From an uncultured Bacteroidota bacterium (GTDB lineage Bacteria; Bacteroidota; Bacteroidia; Chitinophagales; S012-47): a stretch of 5,418 bases of DNA. Below, piece by piece: positions 1-5,418 of this stretch. The notes beneath the pieces are model-generated. The model was not told where the DNA came from and did not search any database. It saw only the letters and a list, made by a program, of their open reading frames with translations. How positions within the stretch are numbered: the first letter of the stretch is position 1; each line of letters opens with the position of its first letter. A program made the translations under genes and the position numbers. The DNA lies in NCBI GenBank assembly GCA_913062655.1, contig CAJXXO010000196.1, forward strand, positions 1 to 5,418. Direction: 5' to 3'.

Positions 1-678
1 CAATTGCGCTGGGTGATAGGCGATGCTGCTTTTTTTGCCGGCTGCCGGGGCTACCTGAATGATCCGGCTCTTCAAGGCGGTTATGCTACCACCGATGATT
101 TGCAATATCATATGGAACAGGCCAGTGGTGTGGATCTGGGTGAATTCTTTAGCGATTGGGTTTATGGGGAAGGGTATCCCCATTACCGGATTGAATGGTC
201 ACAGAAGGGCAACCAGGTTCAATTGGCATTGGTACAAACAACCAGCCACCCGAGTGTCGATCTGTATGAAATGCCCGTTCCCTTGACGTTGGTGAGCGCC
301 AACAGTGACACCACGGTGGTTATTGACCAGCAGCAGCCGGTACAAAACACAACCGTTCTTTGGGATCAACCGGTGGAGGATATCTATTTTGATCCGGAGA
401 ATTGGCTGCTTGGTAACAGTACGGTAGTGGCTATTCCGCCTGATGAATTGCCTTTTATTGTCATCCCCAACGGTGGTGGGCTATATCAAGTGGCGTCAAG
501 GCGCAGTGATAGGCCACTTTCCAGGCTTGCAGTATATGCCGCCAATGGTCAATTGGTGTGGTCGCTTCCATCACCAACACGCCTGACCACGGTCGATTTA
601 TCAACGCAATCGGAGGGGGTCTATATTTTGGAAGGAAGCACGGCTACGCAACGGTGGACGCAGCGTTTACTTCGATAG
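1..678 (+). CDS. M1-family aminopeptidase, C-terminal part with T9SS type A sorting domain (5' partial)
   Basis: This is the last 225 codons of a gene that starts before the window; the reading frame is open from base 1, so the TTG at 4-6 is not a real start. Residues about 7-66 match the end of the M1 metallopeptidase catalytic region: a GDAAFF stretch, a TTDDLQ helix, SGVDLGEFFSDWVYGEGYP, then a beta strand beginning YRIEW. The zinc-binding HEXXH motif would lie upstream, outside the window. Residues about 67-148 form a beta-rich domain. The last 75 or so residues look like a T9SS type A sorting domain: a proline-asparagine start (IPNGGG), a strand with LAVYAANGQLVW, then VDLSTQSEGVYIL and a basic end RLLR. 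Such domains direct secretion through the outer membrane and are usually cleaved off. The likely role is secreted or surface peptide degradation. Family assignment is from motifs only. The 3' end overlaps the convergent ferrochelatase gene by 35 bp. Confidence 0.85.
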   Translation, partial: QLRWVIGDAAFFAGCRGYLNDPALQGGYATTDDLQYHMEQASGVDLGEFFSDWVYGEGYPHYRIEWSQKGNQVQLALVQTTSHPSVDLYEMPVPLTLVSANSDTTVVIDQQQPVQNTTVLWDQPVEDIYFDPENWLLGNSTVVAIPPDELPFIVIPNGGGLYQVASRRSDRPLSRLAVYAANGQLVWSLPSPTRLTTVDLSTQSEGVYILEGSTATQRWTQRLLR

Positions 679-1690
679 CGGCCTTGTCGCGGAGGATGTC
701 GAGCATCGCATTGATCCAGGTGTCGCTGCTGTTCAGGCTTTCAACTAACTGCAGGTGCTCCCCGCCATTTTCCTGAAATACCTCCTGGTATTCATCCCCA
801 ATCTCGAAAATGGTCTCCAGACAATCTGCCACAAAGGCCGGGCTGAATACGAGTAGCTTCTTAGCGCCATTTTTCGCCAGCTCCTCTACCAATGGCTCAG
901 AATAAGGCTTAATCCATTCGGCTCGGCCCAGTCGACTTTGGAAAGATACGGTGTAGCGTTCCTGCGGAATACCCAGTTCGGCTGCAATGGCGTTGGCCGT
1001 GCCGAAGCACTGAGCGCGGTAGCAGAATTGATTGGCTGGTGTTACCTGCTGGCAGCAATCGCCCAGCCGGCATACATTGTGGTCGTCTCCCTTGTGGATT
1101 TGGCGTTCCGGCAAGCCGTGAAAGCTAAATATCACATGATCATACTCCTCCCAGTTGTATTGTGCACCCCGCTCAGCAAATGCCTTGATAAAGGAAGGAT
1201 GGTCAAAATAGTTATTAATGAACTGTACATCGGGAATAGCTTGCCAGGTACGCAAGATTTCCATCACCTTATCATGCACACTGCCTGTGGTAGCAGAGGC
1301 ATATTGCGGAAACAACGGCATCACCGTAATGCGTTCGACCTGGGCATCGCGCAGTGCTTCCAGCCCCCGTTTAATACTTGGCTCCTGGTACCGCATCGCC
1401 AACACTACCTTGAAGTCATCGCCCAGCCGGTCTTGTAGTTTTTGCTGTACGTCTTCTCCATGAAACAACAAGGGGGAGCCGCGGTCGGTCCAGATTTCCC
1501 GGTACATGGCCGCTGACTTCCGGTGCCGAAAGGGTACGATGATACCCCGTACCAGCAAATTGCGGGGTATAGCCGGAAAGTCGATTACTCTACCATCCAG
1601 GAGAAACTCCTGCAGATAGCGGTACACATGACTCGGTTTAGGAGATTCCGGAGTGCCGAGGTTGACGAGTAGGATACCTTGTTTTGCCAT
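644..1690 (-). CDS. hemH: Ferrochelatase (protoporphyrin/coproporphyrin ferrochelatase)
   Basis: This 348-residue protein inserts ferrous iron into a porphyrin at the end of haem synthesis. It opens with the family signature MAKQGILLVNLGTPESP. The catalytic histidine is H191 in SFHGLPER, and the second metal/proton-handling motif is DCLETIFEI with E292 and E296, aligning with the conserved ETxxE glutamates of human and Bacillus enzymes. VMPLFPQYASATTGSV (about 123-138) is also typical. Length is normal for bacteria (about 310-370). I chose the ATG at 1688-1690 because the signature begins there; a TTG at 1745-1747 would add 19 unconserved residues and overlap the regulator gene. Between H191 and the second motif lies a cysteine-rich segment (C207, C212, C213, C223, C228), a possible [2Fe-2S] site. 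The gene follows the response regulator by 43 bp on the same strand and is probably cotranscribed with it. Whether the substrate is protoporphyrin or coproporphyrin cannot be read from sequence alone. Confidence 0.96.
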   Translation of the reverse strand: MAKQGILLVNLGTPESPKPSHVYRYLQEFLLDGRVIDFPAIPRNLLVRGIIVPFRHRKSAAMYREIWTDRGSPLLFHGEDVQQKLQDRLGDDFKVVLAMRYQEPSIKRGLEALRDAQVERITVMPLFPQYASATTGSVHDKVMEILRTWQAIPDVQFINNYFDHPSFIKAFAERGAQYNWEEYDHVIFSFHGLPERQIHKGDDHNVCRLGDCCQQVTPANQFCYRAQCFGTANAIAAELGIPQERYTVSFQSRLGRAEWIKPYSEPLVEELAKNGAKKLLVFSPAFVADCLETIFEIGDEYQEVFQENGGEHLQLVESLNSSDTWINAMLDILRDKAAIEVNAASTVA

Positions 1691-1733
1691 AAACAGCTCA
1701 ACGCTTAGGCCGTCAATTGGTTGGCTTAACGGC

Positions 1734-2435
1734 TTATTCGTCCACAAATTTATAGCCTACACCACGTACCGAGTGGAAATACCGGGGATTCTTCGGGTCT
1801 TTTTCAAAATACTTGCGGAAGGACAGAATGAAATTATCGATCGTGCGGGTAGACGGGTAAACATCATAGCCCCAGACGTACTGCAGAATTTGCTGGCGAC
1901 TTACGACCTCATTTTTTCTTTCGACCAGCAGTTTCAGCAACTTCAATTCCTTCTTAGTCAAAATAAAGGTACCCGGATTGCCTTCTGCTTCGTAGGTGAG
2001 GAAATTCACTTTGTTGCCGCCAAAGCTGTAGGTGTGCAGGGTTTCTTCTTTTTCCTTTTCAGTCAACCCACGTTTGATCAGGGCCTTTACACGCAGCAGA
2101 AGCTCCTCCAGGTTAAATGGTTTAGTGAGATAATCATCCGCACCTTTTTTTAGGCCGGTCACCACATCCTGGCTGGCATCTTTTGCGGTAAGAAAAAGAA
2201 CGGGGATCGTCACATCCTCCAGGCGAATTTGTTCACAAACTTCCAATCCGTCCATCTCTGGCATCATTACATCGAGAATGACGAGATTGAAACGCTGGTC
2301 GCGAAACTTTTTCAAGGCATCCACCCCATTTGTAACCGCTACTACTTCGTAGTCGTCCAGTTCAAGGTTCATTTTGATGTTATCCCTGAGGTGCTCTTCG
2401 TCTTCAGCAAGTAAAATGCGCGATACCATAGTCAT
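1734..2435 (-). CDS. OmpR/PhoB-family response regulator transcription factor
   Basis: This 233-residue DNA-binding regulator has an N-terminal receiver domain (about 5-120) and a C-terminal winged-helix domain (about 133-231). The receiver has all expected residues: acidic pair E11/D12, phosphoacceptor D55 in LVILDVMMPEMDG, T83 in LFLTAKD, and K105 in YLTKPF. The winged helix shows the usual FILTKKELKLLKLL start, then SRQQILQYVWGYD, the recognition-helix region STRTIDNFILSFRKYF, and the hairpin end RYFHSVRGVGYKF. It should be phosphorylated by the kinase encoded 70 bp upstream and then bind promoter DNA; targets are unknown, though hemH just downstream is an obvious candidate by position. 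Overall organisation resembles the RprY type of Bacteroides, but that symbol is not assigned here. Two in-frame ATGs lie two codons apart (2433-2435 and 2427-2429); the first has a GGAAAA tract a few bases upstream and was kept, but the second, giving MVSRILLAEDE, is equally plausible. Confidence 0.95.
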   Translation of the reverse strand: MTMVSRILLAEDEEHLRDNIKMNLELDDYEVVAVTNGVDALKKFRDQRFNLVILDVMMPEMDGLEVCEQIRLEDVTIPVLFLTAKDASQDVVTGLKKGADDYLTKPFNLEELLLRVKALIKRGLTEKEKEETLHTYSFGGNKVNFLTYEAEGNPGTFILTKKELKLLKLLVERKNEVVSRQQILQYVWGYDVYPSTRTIDNFILSFRKYFEKDPKNPRYFHSVRGVGYKFVDE

Positions 2436-2505
2436 AGCTTTTCCATTTATTGGTCACAACGTATTCAAGATAGGGCCAATGTGTCAGTATGTAGTCATTT
2501 TTCTG

Positions 2506-3534
2506 TCAGGAAAGGGGTGCTGGTTTCGGGAAGGCCACTTTAAAGCGTGTACCCCGGGGGGTATTGTCCAGTATTTTTATAGTCGCATCGTGTTTATCAG
2601 CCACCTCTTTTACCAAAAACAACCCCAGTCCGGTGCCTTTCGTCTCTCGCGTGTCTTCATTGCCAATGCGGTAGAATTTCTTGAAAATATTGGCTCGCTC
2701 TTCTTCTGGTATGCCGTAGCCTTGGTCTGCTATTTCAAGGCATAGGCGGTCCTGTACAGGGTGTAACGATACCTCAATGGCGGTATTTGGGGGACTGTAC
2801 TTGGCGGCATTTTCCAGCAGGTTGGCGACCAGAGAAGTGAGGGCTTGCCTATCGCCTGTCACATAGATATTTTGGTCGATGTCGGTATGCACTTCGTGGT
2901 GGTTGTGGCTATGCGCCACTTTGTCGGCAATTTCTTCCACCAGCTCGCTTAGCATGATTTGGTCGCGGGCAAAGCGGAAGGAGTGGTCCTCAAAACGAGC
3001 GGCCAGCAAAATGTCTTCCACCAGCCCTTGCAAACGATTGGTGTCCGACAGACTGTTTTGCAATATTTTTTGCTGCTTATCATGCGGCAGCTCCCGCCTT
3101 ACCAGGGTCTCAAGGGCCAATTTAATGGAAGCAAGGGGCGATTTTAGCTCATGGGTAATGGAAAGGAGGAAGTTGCGCTGTTGCCGGGCCAACTGGAGTT
3201 CGGTGCGATAGCTGCGCCAGATCTGAAAGACAGCTACGCCTAGCAGCACTAAAAAAACAGCGCCTTCGCCCAGGATCATAGTTACCTGTGTACGGTATCG
3301 GCTTTCAAGATTGGTTTTGGCTTCCTGGAAGAGCGGATCTGAAGTAGCAATACCTCGGGCTTCGTATTGCAATTCCAACAGGGTAATACTTTGCTCCAGC
3401 GTATGCTTGTTGTTGCTGATCAGCAAGTATGACCACCAAATGAAGGAAGCAAAGATGTATATGACCAATACACTGAAGATCAGCAGCGGCCGATTCAGCT
3501 TCCAGCGGTTGTTTCCGTTTTTGTTGGGTGACAT
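2506..3534 (-). CDS. Membrane sensor histidine kinase
   Basis: This 342-residue kinase is the likely partner of the response regulator just downstream. Two membrane segments (about 17-39 and 84-106) flank a short outer loop of about 44 residues, mostly helical and charged, with no recognisable ligand domain. A short linker (about 107-120) leads directly into the dimerisation/phosphorylation helix with the H-box SITHELKSPLASIK, H128 being the phosphorylated histidine; I see no HAMP or PAS domain. The ATPase domain has the N-box ANLLENAAKYS (N242), the G1 box DQGYGIP (D270), an F-box IFKKFYRI and the G2 box GTGLGL (300-305), so the enzyme looks active. A histidine-rich patch (H208, H210, H212, H213, H216) sits near the start of the ATPase domain. 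The ATG start at 3532-3534 precedes a basic N-terminus suited to a cytoplasmic end. The gene is separated from tRNA-Phe by a terminator, so it probably has its own promoter in the 53 bases upstream, where I found no clear consensus. Confidence 0.94.
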   Translation of the reverse strand: MSPNKNGNNRWKLNRPLLIFSVLVIYIFASFIWWSYLLISNNKHTLEQSITLLELQYEARGIATSDPLFQEAKTNLESRYRTQVTMILGEGAVFLVLLGVAVFQIWRSYRTELQLARQQRNFLLSITHELKSPLASIKLALETLVRRELPHDKQQKILQNSLSDTNRLQGLVEDILLAARFEDHSFRFARDQIMLSELVEEIADKVAHSHNHHEVHTDIDQNIYVTGDRQALTSLVANLLENAAKYSPPNTAIEVSLHPVQDRLCLEIADQGYGIPEEERANIFKKFYRIGNEDTRETKGTGLGLFLVKEVADKHDATIKILDNTPRGTRFKVAFPKPAPLS

Positions 3535-3587
3535 GAAAGGATGAAATTACAGCAAATGAGGGGAAGCCATTGTTCAGCGCTTACAAT

Positions 3588-3616
3588 AAAAAAGCCCTGC
3601 CAGAATTGACAGGGCT
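3588..3616 (-). terminator. Rho-independent terminator of tRNA-Phe
   Basis: Read on the minus strand, AGCCCTG (3616-3610) and CAGGGCT (3599-3593) form a 7-bp GC-rich stem around a 10-base loop. Together with the last base of the stem, a run of six T (3593-3588) follows. It begins 7 bases after the tRNA 3' end, so it ends the tRNA transcript and separates it from the kinase gene downstream. On the plus strand the hairpin is not followed by a T run, so it would act in one direction only. Confidence 0.9.
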
Positions 3617-3623
3617 GTTGCGG

Positions 3624-3696
3624 TGGTGCGGGGCAGAATCGAACTGCCGACACATGGATTTTCAGTCCATTGCTCTACCAACTGAGCTACCGCACC
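3624..3696 (-). tRNA. tRNA-Phe (anticodon GAA)
   Basis: The minus strand folds as a complete 73-base tRNA. The acceptor stem GGTGCGG/CCGCACC is 7 bp with discriminator A (3624). The D arm is GCTC-AGTTGGTA-GAGC. The anticodon stem ATGGA/TCCAT holds the loop CTGAAAA, giving anticodon GAA (Phe). The variable loop is GTGTC, and the T arm GGCAG-TTCGATT-CTGCC has the canonical TTCGA. The 3' CCA is not encoded (the genome reads CCG), so it must be added by tRNA nucleotidyltransferase. All stems are fully paired, which indicates a functional gene. Confidence 0.98.
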
Positions 3697-3709
3697 GTTA
3701 GCAGGACTG

Positions 3710-3741
3710 CAAATCTAACGCAACTTTTTATTTCGTACCAA
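3710..3741 (-). promoter_or_regulatory. Bacteroidota-type promoter for tRNA-Phe
   Basis: On the minus strand TAGATTTG (3717-3710) is an exact match to the Bacteroidota -7 element TAnnTTTG. A TTG (3741-3739) lies 21 bases upstream and could serve as the weaker -33 element (usually TTTG about 19 bases away). The box ends 13 bases before the mature tRNA 5' end, so transcription would start a few bases ahead of the tRNA, as expected for a short leader removed by RNase P. Confidence 0.65.
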
Positions 3742-3772
3742 TTTTGTTGGTGGCAACTGCCAATTGATGGGC

Positions 3773-3780
3773 TATATTTG
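3773..3780 (+). promoter_or_regulatory. Putative -7 promoter element for the GT-C-like gene
   Basis: TATATTTG matches the Bacteroidota -7 consensus TAnnTTTG exactly and lies 17 bases ahead of the GTG start of the glycosyltransferase-like gene. No clean TTTG is found 19 bases upstream; the nearest are TTG at 3747-3749 and TTTG at 3743-3746, with spacers of 23 and 26 bases. If used, the message would have a leader of only about 10 bases. It faces away from the tRNA-Phe promoter, giving a compact divergent control region. Confidence 0.5.
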
Positions 3781-3797
3781 AGCGGAATTCCATTATC

Positions 3798-5087
3798 GTG
3801 GCCCAACCCACCACCATAAGACCCCTTTCAATAGTGCTGCTGGCGCTGTTGACCTCGCAAGTACTTCTTGTGTCGAGTCACAAGGGTTGGATAGGGCTCT
3901 ATCTCTCACCGGTATTCTTTTTAGGAGCCGGTGTTGCTATCGGCTTACTGCCGTTGCAGCGTTTACCGCGTGCTTCCCGCAAGGGTGCCACTCCGCTATG
4001 GTTGTGGTGTATACCGCTGCTGGGCCTATTGGGCAATGCCTGGGAGGTACGCGATATCATACAACAGTTTGCTCTCGACCCACGGGCATCGGATATTATC
4101 CCCTCCATTCAGCACATGTACGTGGATCGCGTATTTGCCGGGGAGCAGGTGTACCAGCCCTACTATGGATTTGGCTACGAGTTTCACCCTACCTATCTAC
4201 CCCTTTTCTGGCTGCCCTACCTGCTTTCAGGGGGGGTACTAATCGACCATCGTTGGCTGGCCTTTGGCCTATTGGCTCTTCCTTTACTGGTGCAGCACTA
4301 CAGAATGACCCGCCAACAAGGCCCACTACTCGAAAAAGCCCTAAAAATGCTATTGCCTTGGGGGATAACCTGGTGGTTTATCCGCCATAACCCTGATATG
4401 GTAGGCTATACCCTTGAAATGATGGTAGCAGGTTATTACGTCTGGTTTGTACTCAGCATCTTGGCAGAAAAATATTGGGTCAATGCCGGAGGTTGGTTGT
4501 TGACCCTCTTGTCCAGGTACTCCAATTTGTTGTTTGTGCCACTGTATGCGGTTATTGGTTGGCGCGAGAAAGGCTGGCGACCGGCCCTGTACATTGCGGG
4601 CATTGTGCTGGGGGGCATACTGGTATTGTACGTGGTGCCCTTTCTCTCTACCAACTGGCAGGCATTCGGTTTATCGTACCAGTACTACAGCGATGCCACC
4701 TTAGTGGAATGGCAAGACCGACCTGATCTTGGCCGGCCCTACCACCTGTACAATGGCGTGGGGATGGCCTATTGGTTTTACCAGCTTTGGCCGGGTGAAT
4801 TGGTGGAGCGCATTACCGCCATGCGCTACACGCAGATTGCCCTGTGTTTATTAGCCACGGTACTGTTAGGGGGATGGTATCTCAGAAAAACGCGTAGTAT
4901 GCATTGGCGATGGTTTCTATTGGCCGCCTTTCAAGTGTATATGACGGTTTTTTACGCCTTCGTACAGATACCATACGCTTACCTATACATTGTGCCGGTG
5001 TTGGTCTCTATGATGGTGGTGCTGGAGTTGCCCTGGACCCGCCACTCAGCGCACACGGAAGAGCCCGTACTTGAGGATGCAGTATAA
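3798..5087 (+). CDS. Polytopic membrane protein, probable GT-C fold (GT87-like) glycosyltransferase
   Basis: This 429-residue protein is strongly hydrophobic, with roughly ten to twelve membrane segments (about 10-27, 33-54, 66-82, 151-167, 181-197, 207-223, 231-254, 263-283, 343-361, 369-388 and 391-411, plus a possible one near 132-146). The first large outer loop carries SDIIPSIQHMY, VFAGEQVYQPYYGFGYEF and HPTYLPLFWLPYLL, a pattern typical of GT-C enzymes of the GT87/DUF2029 kind: an acidic residue after an early helix (here D99), then a G-x-x-VYxPY motif and a YLPLF segment. Such enzymes transfer sugars from polyprenyl-phosphate donors on the periplasmic side. Acceptor and sugar are unknown. 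The start is GTG at 3798-3800: an in-frame TGA lies at 3765-3767, no ATG follows it before the first helix, and no Shine-Dalgarno sequence is visible. The acidic tail (EEPVLEDAV) is probably cytoplasmic. The 3' end overlaps the convergent GT2 gene by 42 bp. Membrane nature is certain; the enzyme family is moderately supported. Confidence 0.75.
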   Translation: MAQPTTIRPLSIVLLALLTSQVLLVSSHKGWIGLYLSPVFFLGAGVAIGLLPLQRLPRASRKGATPLWLWCIPLLGLLGNAWEVRDIIQQFALDPRASDIIPSIQHMYVDRVFAGEQVYQPYYGFGYEFHPTYLPLFWLPYLLSGGVLIDHRWLAFGLLALPLLVQHYRMTRQQGPLLEKALKMLLPWGITWWFIRHNPDMVGYTLEMMVAGYYVWFVLSILAEKYWVNAGGWLLTLLSRYSNLLFVPLYAVIGWREKGWRPALYIAGIVLGGILVLYVVPFLSTNWQAFGLSYQYYSDATLVEWQDRPDLGRPYHLYNGVGMAYWFYQLWPGELVERITAMRYTQIALCLLATVLLGGWYLRKTRSMHWRWFLLAAFQVYMTVFYAFVQIPYAYLYIVPVLVSMMVVLELPWTRHSAHTEEPVLEDAV

Positions 5088-5418
5088 AGCCCGGAATCCA
5101 TCTTTCCAATTGATCTTTTTGCCCTCCGCATAGGTGCGGCCGTAGTAGGAGATGCCCACTTCATAAAACCGTATGCCCGGAATACGGGATAGCTTGGCCG
5201 TGACCTCCGGCTCAAACCCGAAGCGCTTTTCCCGTAGCGTGAGCCCCTTCACCAAGTCGGCCCGCATCAGTTTGTAGCAGGTCTCCATGTCTGTCAGATT
5301 GAGGTTGGTGAACATGTTGGACAGGAAGGTGAGGAACTTGTTGCCAATGGAGTGCCAGAAGAAGAGAATGCGGTGTGGATTGCCCCCCATGAATCGCGAA
5401 CCATATACCACATCAGCA
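5046..5418 (-). CDS. GT2-family polyprenyl-phosphate glycosyltransferase, DPM1-like (N-terminus beyond window)
   Basis: The last 123 codons of the gene are present; the frame is open to the right edge. The segment starts with ADVVYGSRFMGG and continues with PHRILFFWHSIGNKFLTFLSNMF, NLTDMETCYKLM, EKRFGFEPEVTAKL and YEVGISYYGRTYAEGKKI, ending WKDGFRALYCILKYG. These are well-known marks of the C-terminal half of dolichol-phosphate mannose synthase-like GT2 enzymes, where the DMETCYK and FGFEPE(V) stretches help shape the acceptor/donor site. These proteins move a sugar from a nucleotide donor to a polyprenyl phosphate on the cytoplasmic face. The nucleotide-binding DDGS-type motif and DxD lie outside the window. 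There is no C-terminal membrane anchor or GtrA-like domain: the protein stops about seven residues after the LYCILKY motif, as in the soluble/peripheral DPM1 type. Sugar specificity cannot be told. It converges on, and overlaps, the GT-C-like gene, which could use its product. Confidence 0.93.
   Translation of the reverse strand, partial: ADVVYGSRFMGGNPHRILFFWHSIGNKFLTFLSNMFTNLNLTDMETCYKLMRADLVKGLTLREKRFGFEPEVTAKLSRIPGIRFYEVGISYYGRTYAEGKKINWKDGFRALYCILKYGLFRVR

Noticed and set aside
938..1438. Long plus-strand open frame of 166 codons inside hemH.
   Set aside because: It lies wholly antisense to a clear ferrochelatase, has no family resemblance, and its composition follows from the codons of the opposite strand.
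1706..1736. Inverted repeat around the regulator stop codon (TAGGCCGT with ACGGCTTA, 15-base loop) as a terminator between regulator and hemH.
   Set aside because: The stem is only 8 bp with a wobble pair, the loop is long, and no T run follows on the minus strand. It may be a weak intercistronic hairpin but does not separate the genes.
1691..1747. Longer hemH start at the TTG (1745-1747), adding 19 residues.
   Set aside because: The added residues do not look like any ferrochelatase N-terminus, the TTG lies inside the end of the response regulator gene, and the family signature begins exactly at the ATG at 1690.
1653..2153. Plus-strand open frame of 166 codons across the hemH/regulator junction.
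   Set aside because: It is antisense to two well-supported genes and shows no recognisable domain.
3535..3587. A Bacteroidota promoter for the kinase gene.
   Set aside because: The best candidate on the minus strand (CTCATTTG) keeps only the TTTG half of the -7 element and has no suitably spaced -33 box, so I could not support a specific promoter.
3887..4390. Overlapping open frame of 167 codons in another phase of the glycosyltransferase gene.
   Set aside because: It is the +1/+2 shadow of the membrane protein, rich in Cys/Arg/Pro with no domain; the 3798-5087 frame has the clear membrane-segment pattern.
1..5418. Mobile element, CRISPR array, phage or toxin-antitoxin genes, or integration at the tRNA-Phe 3' end.
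   Set aside because: I found no transposase or integrase, no regularly spaced repeats, and no duplicated tRNA 3' segment within the window; every stretch longer than 300 bases is explained by coding genes or the tRNA region.

Overview
The window comes from a member of the Bacteroidota, probably of the Saprospiria/Lewinella type. Three things point there: a protein with a C-terminal type IX secretion (T9SS) sorting domain, two perfect matches to the Bacteroidota -7 promoter element TAnnTTTG, and start codons without a strong Shine-Dalgarno sequence. The phylum is well supported; the finer placement is an impression from protein similarity remembered without a search.

Layout from left to right. 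Positions 1-678 (+) hold the 3' end of a secreted M1-type (gluzincin) aminopeptidase ending in a T9SS type A sorting domain. It runs 35 bp into the 3' end of the convergent hemH (ferrochelatase, minus, 644-1690). Upstream of hemH on the same strand are an OmpR-family response regulator (1734-2435) and its partner sensor histidine kinase (2506-3534). These three genes are closely spaced (43 and 70 bp gaps) and read as one unit: kinase, then regulator, then ferrochelatase. Upstream of the kinase, also on the minus strand, is a tRNA-Phe(GAA) gene (3624-3696) with its own Rho-independent terminator (3588-3616) and a good promoter box (3710-3717). From about 3780 a plus-strand gene (3798-5087) encodes a polytopic membrane protein that looks like a GT-C glycosyltransferase (GT87-like). 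It overlaps by 42 bp the 3' end of a convergent GT2 polyprenyl-phosphate glycosyltransferase of the DPM1-like type, whose N-terminal half lies beyond the right edge.

How the genes may work together. The sensor/regulator pair probably controls a stress or envelope response, and its linkage to hemH suggests a tie to haem or redox state; this is inference. The ferrochelatase has a cysteine-rich internal segment that could hold an iron-sulfur cluster. The two glycosyltransferase genes make biochemical sense as neighbours: GT2 enzymes of this type make lipid-phosphate sugars, and GT-C enzymes use such donors on the outer face of the membrane.

The window looks like a mostly ordinary chromosomal region. 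I see no mobile element, CRISPR array, phage gene or defence system, and nothing I can honestly call a new system. The most interesting details are the ferrochelatase cysteine cluster, the histidine patch in the kinase, the hemH/two-component linkage and the two convergent tail-to-tail overlaps.
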